From Planctomycetota bacterium (lineage in GTDB: Bacteria > Planctomycetota > JAJSAM01 > JAJVHW01), in NCBI GenBank assembly GCA_024280885.1, contig JAJRPF010000066.1, positions 1 to 64,000 on the forward strand: a stretch of 64,000 bases of DNA. The letters run 5' to 3'. Positions within the stretch are counted from its first letter, which is position 1, and the number at the start of each line of letters is the position of its first letter. Shown in pieces: positions 8,339 through 17,317 of this stretch. The notes under the pieces were generated by a model. The model worked only from the letters and a program-made list of their open reading frames with translations. It did no database searches and was not told where the DNA came from. A program made the position numbers and the translations under genes.

Positions 8339-8403
8339 GCCTGGGACGGTCGCTGATTCGGTGGGATCCTCCTCCGGAACGCAAGCCGCCGCACGTTTCT
8401 CCG

Positions 8404-8409
8404 TAGACT
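8404..8409 (+). promoter_or_regulatory. -10 hexamer TAGACT, leaderless-type promoter
   Basis: TAGACT is followed by 7 nt and then the ATG at 8417, with no Shine-Dalgarno. This matches the spacing at 39016-39029 exactly. Confidence 0.45.
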
Positions 8410-8416
8410 CGTCGAG

Positions 8417-10204
8417 ATGCATATCCCGATCGCCCGCCGCCTGTTCGCAACGGCCATCCTCGCTCTGGCGCTCGTCGGCACGCCCAGCCCTGCAGCGGCT
8501 GCGTCCGCGACTGCGTTGAAGGACGCGAGCGGTGTGCTCACGATCGACGCAGCGGGGAAGTGGCGTGAGCAGAAGTCGGACTTCACGATCGCCGCCACGG
8601 GCTTTCTCGGCGTCAAGCGGGCGGAACTCTTCGCGCAGGTCTACGACGACGAGAAGGCCGCGGCGGGCGCGGCGAAGCGCTGGACGGCGTGGCGGACGGA
8701 GCAGGGCGGTGACCCTCAGTTCACGTACGAGGGCGAAGACGCGCTCCACTTCACCGCGCACAGCACATCTGCCGGCACTGTTGACTATGTTCGCGCGCTC
8801 GACGGCGCGGGCACGTCAGCCGTCGTCTGGGTCCGCGTGACTGGTGCACCCGGAGTCGCCGAGGACGAGGCACTTGCGATCTTGAACGCCGCGAAGCTCG
8901 CTGCGCCTACTGCGTCGCCCGAATCGGGAGCCGGGGTGGGGACCGGTGCCGGAGCGGAGACGGAAGGCGGCGGAGCGACAGAGCCGGAGGACCCCGATGC
9001 CGACCCCGATGCCGAGAACGGCCAGGTGCAGAAGGACCCCGACTACCGGTTGCAGATCGTCTTGCCCGAGGGTTTCAAGCTCCGCCGGGACATCAAGGGC
9101 GACGGTCGGCGCGTGATCTCCGCGATCGGGAAGGTCGGGACGGACGACGAGGCGTTTCTCGATCTCTACCTCTTCGACGAATACCTGCGGGCGGACGCGG
9201 CCGGGAAATGGTGGATGGCGCGCGAGCGCGTCGGCTGGCGCGATGGAGTGGCGGTGACAGGTGATTTCGGCGCGTTCAAGGTCGAGGTCGCTGGCGAGAC
9301 GTGGACACGGCACGTGCGCGTCGTGGCGACCGACGCGGGGATCGTCGGCGTGAAGATCGACGCCGCGTCACAGGCCGAGAAGGCGGCGCTCACCGCGCTG
9401 GATCAGGTGCTCGGGTCGCTGAAGGTACTGAAGAAGCGGCCGCTCGTCTCGGCTGCTCCGGAGGGACTGAAGACCCTCGCGAGCGATCAGTCCATTCTCT
9501 ACTACGCGATCCCGACCGGGACCGATGCGCCGAAAGCGGAAGACCTCCTGCACGAGGCCGACGTCGTCGAGGAGCACGTCCAGGAGTTGCTCGGCGGCTT
9601 GGCCCCACGGGATGGCCGCAAGGCGGTCTTGCGTGTGTACGAGACTGCCGAGGACCTGAAGAGCGCGCTGCGGCCCTTGGGGATCACCGACGATCGTGAC
9701 GCGTACTGGTGGGTTCTCGAAGGGGCGGTCCTGACGCACTCCGCGGTGATTTCAACCGAAGACGGTCAGGCGGCGCTGCGAGGCGCATTGACGCGCTCTG
9801 CCATGCAGCGTCGGCTCGGCTTTCGGGCGCCGTTCTGGCTGGAGGCTGGCGGTGCGATGTTGATCGGCTCATCGGCCTACAACCGGGGCCGGATCGACCT
9901 CTTGCACCCGAAGATCATGGGGCTCGTGCGCGATGTCGCTCCGAACGGCGTAGAGCACGAGACTGTCCGGTGGTGGACGCGGGAAGGGAGTGCGGAGCAT
10001 CCCGACCGCGACGCGGTCTCCTGGAGCTTCCTCTACTTCTTCCTCTACGGCGGGCAGTCGGGCGTCAAGTGGAAGTCGGCGTTTGACGAGTACGTCAGCG
10101 TGCTGGCCTCGACCGGCGATCTGGACAAGGCGGGCGAGGCATTCGACTTCGCTCGGAACGTGGAACTGGCCGAAGACTGGAAGAAGTGGGCGCGGCGCCT
10201 CTGA
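8417..10204 (+). CDS. Secreted protein with degenerate peptidase-MA/DUF1570-like C-terminus
   Basis: This 595-residue protein begins with a classical signal peptide (hydrophobic residues 8-30, Ala-rich cleavage region). Two N-terminal alpha/beta repeats with similar wording (Gly-Lys-Trp-Arg-Glu-Gln-Lys; Gly-Lys-Trp-Trp-Met) flank a low-complexity Gly/Glu/Asp-Pro linker near residues 170-205, which holds a doubled 12-bp repeat. The C-terminal ~200 residues resemble the gluzincin-like domains common in planctomycete secreted proteins: a leading segment, then Phe-Trp-Leu-Glu-Ala-Gly-Gly-Ala. The HExxH zinc site expected before that segment is replaced by a sequence without His-Glu (around Leu-Thr-Arg-Ser-Ala-Met-Gln). 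It is therefore probably a non-catalytic relative. The fold assignment is inference. Confidence 0.7.
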   Translation: MHIPIARRLFATAILALALVGTPSPAAAASATALKDASGVLTIDAAGKWREQKSDFTIAATGFLGVKRAELFAQVYDDEKAAAGAAKRWTAWRTEQGGDPQFTYEGEDALHFTAHSTSAGTVDYVRALDGAGTSAVVWVRVTGAPGVAEDEALAILNAAKLAAPTASPESGAGVGTGAGAETEGGGATEPEDPDADPDAENGQVQKDPDYRLQIVLPEGFKLRRDIKGDGRRVISAIGKVGTDDEAFLDLYLFDEYLRADAAGKWWMARERVGWRDGVAVTGDFGAFKVEVAGETWTRHVRVVATDAGIVGVKIDAASQAEKAALTALDQVLGSLKVLKKRPLVSAAPEGLKTLASDQSILYYAIPTGTDAPKAEDLLHEADVVEEHVQELLGGLAPRDGRKAVLRVYETAEDLKSALRPLGITDDRDAYWWVLEGAVLTHSAVISTEDGQAALRGALTRSAMQRRLGFRAPFWLEAGGAMLIGSSAYNRGRIDLLHPKIMGLVRDVAPNGVEHETVRWWTREGSAEHPDRDAVSWSFLYFFLYGGQSGVKWKSAFDEYVSVLASTGDLDKAGEAFDFARNVELAEDWKKWARRL

Positions 10205-10274
10205 TCGCCTGAGCCTGATCGCCCGTCCATGAGGACGAGAGGCTCGTCGCCCATGCAGGCTCGGCAGCGAGTGG

Positions 10275-10280
10275 TAGAGT
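10275..10280 (+). promoter_or_regulatory. -10 hexamer TAGAGT upstream of the M36 peptidase
   Basis: TAGAGT ends 10 nt before the ATG at 10291 and 4 nt before an in-frame GTG at 10285. With a normal -10 to +1 distance the transcript would have at most a few leader bases before the ATG, which favours ATG as the start. Confidence 0.4.
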
Positions 10281-10290
10281 TCCAGTGTCC

Positions 10291-12696
10291 ATGTCCCGTC
10301 GCATTCGCCTCACCGTTGCCTCGCTGGCGCTCGTCGCCGTGGCCGGCGGTCTGGTCTGCACCTGGTCAGCCGATCCGGTGCGTCCGCGCGAGTCCGCCAG
10401 CAAGGCCACGGAGTCTCAGCGCAGGCACGTCGCACGCCCCCGCGCATCGAGCGAGGCACCTTCCGCACCGGGGACGACGGCTCGCCTTGGGATGGCGCCT
10501 ACCGGCGCGACCGCGCCGCTCGGTCGCGTCACGCCGGGGCGGACGCTCCTGCTGACCGACCTGCCCGCCCGAACCGGGGCGCCCGATGAAATCGCGCGGG
10601 CGCTCCTCGACGAATATCGGGCCGCTCTTGGCCTCCAGAGCATGCCGGGGCGACTCGTTCACGAGCGCTCCATCGACAGCCTCTCCGGACACCACCTCCG
10701 CATGCGCCAGGTCGTCGGCGGGGTCCCGGTCTTCGGGAGTCGTGTCTCTGCGCACGTCGGTCGCGATGGTCGCCCGCTCATGCTGCGCGCCGATATCTAC
10801 CCGCTCGACGGCGTGCGGGATCGCCCTGACGCCCTTGTGCCGCGGACGTCGGCCCATGCCGCCCGCGCGTTGGTAGCCGAGTGGCTGGCCGACTCCGTTG
10901 ACAACACCGGTGACATCACGGCGGTGAGCGGCGCTCCGGACGTGCGCGAGCCGGAACTCGTCGTGCTGCCGATCGGCCGGACCGGCGTGCTGACGTGGAG
11001 CGTCGGTGTGCAGACGGCCGATCAGACCCTACGCGTCTTCGTCGACGCGCGTGACGGCGCGTTCCTGCGCGCGGATGACCTACGGATCGCCGCCGAAGGA
11101 CGTGGCATGGTCTTCGACCCGAACCCGATCCACAGCGAGGGCAACGGCACTCTGCGCGACCAGAATGACCGCGACGTTTCGGTGCTCACGAACGCGCGGC
11201 GCTTGGTCACGCTGCCGCGGCTCGACGGTACCGGTTTCCTGCGCGGACAGTGGGTGGATCTGACCGACTCGCCGGTCTCGGCGTTCGATCGCGATCTCGA
11301 CTGGACCTGGGCGACGCGCTCGCACCATGTCTTCGAACAGGTCAACTGCTATTACCACCTGGACCGTGCGCAGGCGCGTCTCCAAGCGCTCGGGTTCACG
11401 AACGTGAATGCCGAGCGACAGGACGTGGACGCGCACGCGAGTAGCGCCGACCAGTCGATCTACAACGTCCTCGATGATCGTCTGGAATTCGGCGACGGGG
11501 GTGTGGACGACGGCGAGGACGCCGACGTCGTGATCCACGAGTACGGCCACGCGATGCAATTCGACCAGGTCGGGACGTTCGGGCTCACAGGCGAAGGCGG
11601 TGCCATGGGAGAGGGCTTCGGCGATTTCCTCGCCGTCCTCTTCCATGAGTCCGGACGGTCGGCGTGGGATGTCCTTTTCGCCTCGTGGGATGCGTCGTCA
11701 TTCGTGAACCAGAATCCGCCGTTCCTGCGGCGCGTGGATCGCAACAAGGTCTTCCCGACCGACATCGAGCGCCAGGTCCACGCCGACGGAGAGATTTGGT
11801 CGCGCTTTCTGTGGGATTTGCGCCAACTGGTCGGAGCCGACGACGCGCTGCGACTCGTGGTCGAATCTCATTTCCTGCTGACACCGAACGCGCGTTTCCG
11901 GGACGGAGTGAACGCGTTGATCGTCGCGAATATCGCGCTCCGCGACAGTCGCGACGACGCGTCGATCCGCACGCTGATGACACAGCGTGGACTGCCCTTC
12001 GACGTTCCTTCGGCGCCCCTTCCGCCCGAGGAAGACTCGGAGGATAACGATACGGCTGAGCAGGCGGCACCGCTCGAGCGCGGTCTTCACGAGCGTTTCC
12101 TGCTTGCCGACGAGGATTGGTTCCGCGTGGTCGTTCCGCCCTTCCGGCGCGTGCTCGTGCGCGCGGAATTCGACGCGGCGGCGATGGATATGGACCTTGA
12201 GACGTACACCGAGACGGGCGTGCGATCGGCGGTCTCGGCCGAGGCGGGCGGCGTCGAAGAACTCGAGGTCACAGCCGGTCCGACACCGATCGTCGCTTTG
12301 ATCCGTGGTTTCCACGCACCCGGTTCGGCGCAACTCCCCGGCGCGTACGACATCACGATCACCGAGACAGCGCTCGAGTCAATGGGCCCGATCCAGAACT
12401 TCGTGCGCTCGGTGGAACCCGGTCAGGTCTGGGCGTTTCGCGTGGCCGTCTCGCCCGCGAAGGTCGACGACCAGGCGAAGTTGCGCGTCAAGTCGCGTCG
12501 TCAGCGGCGCGGCGCGAAGACGGATCTTCAACTCTTCAATCCGGAGTCCGTCGAGGTGGTGGACGCAGCGACTGCGCGCCGCAAGAAGGGCGGCAAGGCG
12601 GCCTTCAGCGTGAACGCGCCCGGAGACTGGCTGGTTGTGGTGACGCCTCGCGAGGGGCATGACGGTCGCGTCCGGATCAAGATCAAGCTGAAGTAG
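10291..12696 (+). CDS. M36 (fungalysin-type) zinc metallopeptidase, secreted
   Basis: This protein of about 801 residues has a signal peptide followed by a Pro/Arg/Ser-rich linker. Next is an FTP-type propeptide region (Arg-Gln-Val-Val-Gly-Gly-Val-Pro-Val-Phe-Gly-Ser, about residue 140). The catalytic domain carries Val-Ile-His416-Glu417-Tyr-Gly-His420, then Gly-Glu-Gly-Phe-Gly-Asp-Phe about 28 residues downstream, which supplies the third zinc ligand. Downstream is a pre-peptidase C-terminal (PPC)-like beta domain beginning with Glu-Asp-Asn-Asp-Thr-Ala-Glu-Gln-Ala and containing Asp-Glu-Asp-Trp-Phe. It is expected to be an exported, self-activating protease. The GTG six bases upstream is an alternative start. 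Confidence 0.9.
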   Translation: MSRRIRLTVASLALVAVAGGLVCTWSADPVRPRESASKATESQRRHVARPRASSEAPSAPGTTARLGMAPTGATAPLGRVTPGRTLLLTDLPARTGAPDEIARALLDEYRAALGLQSMPGRLVHERSIDSLSGHHLRMRQVVGGVPVFGSRVSAHVGRDGRPLMLRADIYPLDGVRDRPDALVPRTSAHAARALVAEWLADSVDNTGDITAVSGAPDVREPELVVLPIGRTGVLTWSVGVQTADQTLRVFVDARDGAFLRADDLRIAAEGRGMVFDPNPIHSEGNGTLRDQNDRDVSVLTNARRLVTLPRLDGTGFLRGQWVDLTDSPVSAFDRDLDWTWATRSHHVFEQVNCYYHLDRAQARLQALGFTNVNAERQDVDAHASSADQSIYNVLDDRLEFGDGGVDDGEDADVVIHEYGHAMQFDQVGTFGLTGEGGAMGEGFGDFLAVLFHESGRSAWDVLFASWDASSFVNQNPPFLRRVDRNKVFPTDIERQVHADGEIWSRFLWDLRQLVGADDALRLVVESHFLLTPNARFRDGVNALIVANIALRDSRDDASIRTLMTQRGLPFDVPSAPLPPEEDSEDNDTAEQAAPLERGLHERFLLADEDWFRVVVPPFRRVLVRAEFDAAAMDMDLETYTETGVRSAVSAEAGGVEELEVTAGPTPIVALIRGFHAPGSAQLPGAYDITITETALESMGPIQNFVRSVEPGQVWAFRVAVSPAKVDDQAKLRVKSRRQRRGAKTDLQLFNPESVEVVDAATARRKKGGKAAFSVNAPGDWLVVVTPREGHDGRVRIKIKLK

Positions 12697-12758
12697 TGCA
12701 GATCGACGTGGCGCCCGTCACCGCAGACGAAGCACCGCAGAGATGGGGCGTGTCCGCG

Positions 12759-13361
12759 TCAGCCGACGCGGGCGTGCGACCATGCGTGCGCGCTGCCGCC
12801 GCTCCCAGTCTCGTCGCTTGACTTCCCGTCGCGTGAAGCTGCCGCGCCCACTGCGTGGCCCTCAAGTGCGAGCAAGGCTCGCTTGTTCGGAAGCCCCGCG
12901 CTGAACCCGCCGAGGCGACCGTTCGCCGCGATCACACGATGACACGGGATCACGATGGGGAGGGGATTGCGCCCGACGGCTCCGCCCACCGCGCGCGCGG
13001 CTCCTGGCCGTCCGGCTGAGCGAGCGAGTTCCCCGTACGTCACCAGTTCACCGAACGGCACCTCGGTGAGACATGCAAGGACGACACGTCCGAACGTGCC
13101 GCGCACGAGGCGCAGATCGAGTGGGAACTCGAACGCGCGGCGCTCGCCGGCGAGGTACTCCCGGATCTCGTGCGCTGCCGGATGATCTCCTTCCCGGACA
13201 CTTGCGTCCCGGACGAGAGGCGCCAACTGTCCGTCCCAATCCGAACCGGGTAGCACGAGCAGTGCGAGACCTTCGTCGGTGGCCGCACCGCGCACGACGC
13301 CGAAGGGCCCGTCAACAGCGAACGTGGTCACGCGCGTGTCCGTCGCGGGTGGTTGCGCCAT
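12759..13361 (-). CDS. ogt: Methylated-DNA-[protein]-cysteine S-methyltransferase
   Basis: This 200-residue suicide repair protein transfers alkyl groups from O6-alkylguanine to its own cysteine. The active-site motif Ile-Pro-Cys140-His-Arg-Val-Ile is present, as are the DNA-binding-helix phrase Gly-Ala-Ala-Arg-Ala-Val-Gly and the Val-Pro-x-Gly-x-x-x-(T/S)-Tyr-Gly-x-(I/L)-Ala motif. The ATG at 13361 follows an AGAGAGGTGAG ribosome-binding site. A much longer upstream in-frame extension overlaps the neighbouring gene and is not used. The C-terminal tail of about 40 residues (Gly/Ser/Ala-rich) is longer than in most homologues. It lies 17 bp downstream of the squalene-cyclase-like gene, so the two may share a transcript. 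Confidence 0.93.
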   Translation of the reverse strand: MAQPPATDTRVTTFAVDGPFGVVRGAATDEGLALLVLPGSDWDGQLAPLVRDASVREGDHPAAHEIREYLAGERRAFEFPLDLRLVRGTFGRVVLACLTEVPFGELVTYGELARSAGRPGAARAVGGAVGRNPLPIVIPCHRVIAANGRLGGFSAGLPNKRALLALEGHAVGAAASRDGKSSDETGSGGSAHAWSHARVG

Positions 13362-13378
13362 GGCGAGCTCACCTCTCT

Positions 13379-14698
13379 TCACTTGAGCGCGAGATGACGG
13401 TACGGCTCCTCGAGCATGAGCACCCCGAGGGCCGTCGCGAAGACGCGCCCGCCGGTCTGTCGTTCGTACGTCCCGAGCGGATCCCATGAGCCCGCGGCGC
13501 ACCCCGTCTTCGTCTGGTGTCCGACAAGCTGTCCCTTCAGCTTCCCATACCAGCCAGACCACGCAGAGCCGCCCGTCTGATGCGCGGCCAGAGTCCCATA
13601 CCACCACTGGTACATGGTCAGGTTGCCCACTTGCACGCTGTACGTCTTCCCGCCGCGCTTGACCTCGCGGAACGAGATCTTCCAGATCGGTTTCTGCTTC
13701 GCGACCAGCGCCAGTGCTCTGCCGTGTGACGCGCCGGAGACGCCGACGCGCAGCAGCGTGCGGATGGCCGCGGCGCAGTGCGCGTTGGACGTCGTGGGCG
13801 TGTAGCCGTAGCGGCGGCCATCGACGAGGTAGGCGACGCGCCCTTTCTTGTCCATCTCCAGCGTCTGTAGCCACTTCTCGACGCCCGTCTCCAGGTCCTC
13901 CGGGAGCTCGGCCCCAGCGTCGCGGGCCGTCACGAGCGCCTGGACGACGAGCGCGGTGTAGGGGAGATCCGATCCGGGCCGCCAGGGCGCCGCGTAGCCC
14001 CATGCGCCATCCTTCTGCCGGCGCGCGAGCAACGCCGCGACGCCGCGCTCGACCTCCGCACGATACGTCCCCTTGCGAGTCATCACCTCGGCCTCGGCGA
14101 AGCACTGTGTCGCGAGGGGGAGTGCCCAGGCGCCCGATGCCCCGCGCAAGCGGTCGAGAGCGTTCTCGACGACGTCCGCGTACGCGTCGTCCGCGGCGCC
14201 TGGCACATGGCCGTCGCCGAGAAACGCCATGGTCGCCAGTGCCGTGATGGCGCCGTCGAAGGGGCACGGGATCTCTTCGCCGTGTTGGCCTTTGCCAACG
14301 CCGTCGCAGACGCGGTCCCCCGCCCCGTTGCCATCTCGCGCACCCTCGCCAGTCGCGCCGTCGCTCGTCGTATTGGCCGTGCACTGTGCGGAGAAGCCGT
14401 CCGCATCCCAGCCGCCACTGGGTTGCGCGTGTCGTGCAAGCCACGCGAGCCCCTTGGCGACCGACCTCTCCGTCGCTGCGTTCGCGCCGCCCTTCTTCCC
14501 GATCTTCGCTCGCGCAGCGCCAGATCGTGGCCCGACGAAGCGCGGCTCCGGGAGATCCGTGGCGTTTCCGTCGCTCGGCGTGTCCTGCGCGAAGGTCGGA
14601 CGCGCCGCGACGGCGATCACGACGGGGACCAGCACGATGGACGCCAGCACGGTGGAGACCAGAGCGAGCGCACGGACCAGAGCGTTCATGCGCCGCAT
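13379..14698 (-). CDS. Prenyltransferase/squalene-oxidase repeat protein, secreted
   Basis: From the ATG at 14698 this is 439 residues. It has a clear signal peptide (hydrophobic residues about 9-35, Ala-Gln-Asp after it). It contains repeated alpha-helical units of the prenyltransferase/squalene-oxidase class. The phrases Gly-Leu-Ala-Trp-Leu-Ala-Arg...Gly-Gly-Trp-Asp, Leu-x-Gly-x-Gly-His, Gln-Lys-Asp-Gly-Ala-Trp-Gly-Tyr and Trp-Tyr-Gly-Thr-Leu-Ala occur at intervals of about 45-60 residues. It lacks the Asp-x-Asp-Asp-Thr-Ala motif of true squalene-hopene cyclases. It is therefore probably a structural repeat protein like the many such exported proteins of planctomycetes. Upstream in-frame codons to 14908 overlap the neighbouring gene and are not used. 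Confidence 0.8.
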   Translation of the reverse strand: MRRMNALVRALALVSTVLASIVLVPVVIAVAARPTFAQDTPSDGNATDLPEPRFVGPRSGAARAKIGKKGGANAATERSVAKGLAWLARHAQPSGGWDADGFSAQCTANTTSDGATGEGARDGNGAGDRVCDGVGKGQHGEEIPCPFDGAITALATMAFLGDGHVPGAADDAYADVVENALDRLRGASGAWALPLATQCFAEAEVMTRKGTYRAEVERGVAALLARRQKDGAWGYAAPWRPGSDLPYTALVVQALVTARDAGAELPEDLETGVEKWLQTLEMDKKGRVAYLVDGRRYGYTPTTSNAHCAAAIRTLLRVGVSGASHGRALALVAKQKPIWKISFREVKRGGKTYSVQVGNLTMYQWWYGTLAAHQTGGSAWSGWYGKLKGQLVGHQTKTGCAAGSWDPLGTYERQTGGRVFATALGVLMLEEPYRHLALK

Positions 14699-14825
14699 CG
14701 TATCTCGCGGCGACGTCTCGTGGGGCGCCGTCGCATGGGGCGACGGTCGAGGAGGTGCGCAGCGCATGCCCATCGGACGCGCGACCGGCTCCCCACGTTC
14801 CCCATCTCGTCGCGGTCCGGCTCGT

Positions 14826-16997
14826 CTACTCCGCGGGTAACACGTAGTGATGGCACGTGCTGCGGAACGGCAGGTAGGCACTCCACTTCCGCGCCACGTA
14901 GTCCGCACTCCGCAGGAAGTCTGCGCGGAACGCAGCGGTGCGACGGCCTTCGATCTTGTGGCTCTGGTCCGACGTCTCGATCAGCGTGCCATCGGGAAGG
15001 ACGAGCTTGTGCACGACCGGCGCATCGATCACGTAGCTCTTGCGTCCGGCGTCGTGGGCCGCCAGGCAGAGATCGGCGCCGTAGCAGTGGAACCCGGGCA
15101 GCCCGGGATCGAATGCGAGCCCGCTCGACGCGCGGTAACCGAGCCAGAGCTCATCGAGAATCTGTACGTTCATCGGCAGCCCGGCCGTCGGTGGCTTGTG
15201 ATACCGATGGGGGTCGCTCCAGTGACCGACGTTCGGCGGTTCGGCTCCGTCGGCGGTCTCGGGCGCGCGTCCAGCGGCGCCGACCACACCCCAGCTGGGG
15301 TCGAGGTTGTCGAGTTCCCGGAGCGCCGCGAACAGCCGCTGCTCCCAATCGGGCGGGAAGAGCACGTCCTGGTGCACGTGGAAGCGCAGATCGTGCTTCG
15401 CTCGCTGCGCGGCGTCGGCGTAGAGCTGCGAGATCGACCCGTACGCACGATTGCCCCGGTTCTCGACGAAGAGCCACTGGTGCTTGCCGTGCTGGTAGCA
15501 CGGGCTCACGAGAACATGCCGACGCAGCTCTGCTGGATCGTCGACCGCCACGATGAACGTGATCGGCTCGGCGTCCGGGAGGTCCGCGAACGTGCGGTAC
15601 GCGGTCACGGCGGGGAGACGACGGCGTTTCGCGATGCTGCGCGCGTACTTCGCGTAGCGCTCCGGGAAGCGCACGAGGTCGCGTTCGTCGGAGTCGGCGC
15701 GCAGCGCACGCCACGTCTGCGCGACCGCGCCCTCGTCGTGGCGGGGCTTGCGTAGCGGCCGCTGAGCGCCCGCGGCCCGGTTGACGCGCTCGCCGGGATC
15801 GAGCTCGAGATCGTACTCCTCACACCAACTCTGCGCGTCGATGCTTGACTCGATGGTCTTGTGCGGCCAGCGCACGACCGCTCGGCTTGCGACCGCGTGG
15901 CGCTTGTAGTCGAAGCGCCGGAGTCGCTCACAGACGTCGCCCGGGGGCACGTAGAGGTAGCCGAGATCCTCCGCGTAGATGGGTCTGTCGAGCGGCAGGT
16001 CCCGCAGGTCCGCCCCCGCCAGTTCGCCCGCCGCGCGATCTGCGACGCGCAGCAACGTCGGCGTGATGTCGATGACGCTGCAGGGTGTGTCCACGACGGT
16101 TCCGGGCGGCGGCGCGCCCTCGGTGCCGGGCGGGTAGTGCACGATCAGCGGCACGCGCAGGAGATCGTCGTGCAAGCGACCGCAGTGGTGGACGCGTTCG
16201 GCGGCGGGGTCGAAGCCCTCGCCATGGTCGCTCACGATCACGATCACCGTGCTGTCGAGGTCCACGTCGGCGAGCGCAGCGCCGAGTCGGCGGTCCATCT
16301 CGGCGACGCACCCGTCGTACTTGGCGAGGAGGCCCTCGCGGAGATCGTCGTCCGAGAGCCCGTTGGGCGGATCCTTCCAGATCCACGGGCCGTCGCGAAA
16401 GCGCCGCAAGGGCTCCGGCAACGGGTTGCCGAGAAACCGCTCGACGTCCACGCACCAGCTCCGGTGCTCGTCGTAGTCGTGCACCAGGTTCGTGTGCAGC
16501 ATCGCGAACCACGGACGCCTGTCGTCGTGGCGCTCGCCCAACCACTCCCCGAACGCGTGAAACGGTCCGTCCTTCTCCTGCTTGTGGAACCACCGGTACG
16601 TCTCGAAGCCCGTCTGCCATCCGAAGTGCTTCCAGACCTCCGGGCGTCGGTCGAAGCCGGCCGCGTCGAGTTCCTCGCGCGAGATGTCGTCGGGGACGAG
16701 ATTGCCGTTGTTCCCGATCCCGAGCGTTGCCCAGCCATCCCCGAGGAGCGCGGGCAACTTCTCGGCGTGGAAGCGCTCGTCGTGGTGGATCAGCCCATGA
16801 CTCGTCGGCATGCGGCCGGTGATGATCGACGCGCACGCGGGCAGGGTCCATCCGCACGTCGTGAAGCAGCGCGAGTAGACGACGCCGCGGGCAGCGATCT
16901 CATCGAGGAAGGGCGTCTCGGCACGCGACAGTCCTGCGAAGCCGAGACGGTCGGCGCGCAAGTCGTCCACGATGACGAGGAGGAGATTGGGTGGCAT
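14826..16997 (-). CDS. Sulfatase/alkaline-phosphatase-superfamily protein fused to StrF-type glycosyltransferase domain
   Basis: This is a 723-residue two-domain protein. Residues 1-~400 are a sulfatase-fold hydrolase: metal ligands Asp11-Asp12 in Val-Ile-Val-Asp-Asp-Leu-Arg, nucleophile region Gly-Trp-Thr51-Leu-Pro-Ala-Cys-Ala-Ser...Thr-Gly-Arg, and Val-Ser-Asp257-His258-Gly-Glu-Gly. The residue normally converted to formylglycine (Cys or Ser) is Thr, as in phosphotransfer-type relatives. Residues about 478-700 resemble the glycosyltransferase family-2-like (StrF, PF13712) domain, with Val-Glu-Asn-Arg-Gly-Asn, a run of Tyr-Ala-Asp-Ala-Ala and the hallmark His-Gln-Asp-Val (542-545) before Gly-Ala-Ala-Gly. 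The cytoplasmic or exported location is unclear because there is no signal peptide. The substrate is unknown but surface glycan modification is likely. Confidence 0.8.
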   Translation of the reverse strand: MPPNLLLVIVDDLRADRLGFAGLSRAETPFLDEIAARGVVYSRCFTTCGWTLPACASIITGRMPTSHGLIHHDERFHAEKLPALLGDGWATLGIGNNGNLVPDDISREELDAAGFDRRPEVWKHFGWQTGFETYRWFHKQEKDGPFHAFGEWLGERHDDRRPWFAMLHTNLVHDYDEHRSWCVDVERFLGNPLPEPLRRFRDGPWIWKDPPNGLSDDDLREGLLAKYDGCVAEMDRRLGAALADVDLDSTVIVIVSDHGEGFDPAAERVHHCGRLHDDLLRVPLIVHYPPGTEGAPPPGTVVDTPCSVIDITPTLLRVADRAAGELAGADLRDLPLDRPIYAEDLGYLYVPPGDVCERLRRFDYKRHAVASRAVVRWPHKTIESSIDAQSWCEEYDLELDPGERVNRAAGAQRPLRKPRHDEGAVAQTWRALRADSDERDLVRFPERYAKYARSIAKRRRLPAVTAYRTFADLPDAEPITFIVAVDDPAELRRHVLVSPCYQHGKHQWLFVENRGNRAYGSISQLYADAAQRAKHDLRFHVHQDVLFPPDWEQRLFAALRELDNLDPSWGVVGAAGRAPETADGAEPPNVGHWSDPHRYHKPPTAGLPMNVQILDELWLGYRASSGLAFDPGLPGFHCYGADLCLAAHDAGRKSYVIDAPVVHKLVLPDGTLIETSDQSHKIEGRRTAAFRADFLRSADYVARKWSAYLPFRSTCHHYVLPAE

Positions 16998-17148
16998 CCG
17001 CTCTCAGGGGACCGCGGAGGCGCTTCCGAGGCCAGATTTCCCCCATACATCGCTCGCGGCGCCTCGCAGCGAGTGCCAGACGGTCTCCACAAGACGGGGC
17101 CACCAGTGCCGCCGCAAGGAGGGGAGTTTGCCGGGGGAGCTACGCTTG

Positions 17149-17169
17149 GGGGGGAGGGAAGGGAGGGGT
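17149..17169 (+). other. Putative G-quadruplex motif
   Basis: Four G runs of 7, 3, 3 and 4 bases separated by 1-2 adenines lie on the plus strand in the 320-bp gap between the sulfatase-like gene and the small basic gene. This is about 150 bp upstream of the sulfatase-like start, whose template or coding strand would carry it. The rest of that gap (16998-17317) shows no gene. Confidence 0.55.
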
Positions 17170-17317
17170 GCGCGTCAGCTTTACACGGCATCCCTGACGT
17201 TTGGGCTTCAGGGCCAGCCTCAATGTGGGGGCCGCAACCCCGGCAGCCCCATCAACAAGCAATGCGTCGCGCGCATTCCCGAACCACCGAGGTTACGAAG
17301 CCGAGATCGAGGGGCGT

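Noticed and set aside
13362-14444. Long N-terminal extension of ogt in the same frame
   Set aside because: It overlaps the squalene-cyclase-like gene; the ATG at 13361 has its own ribosome-binding site and gives a normal length.
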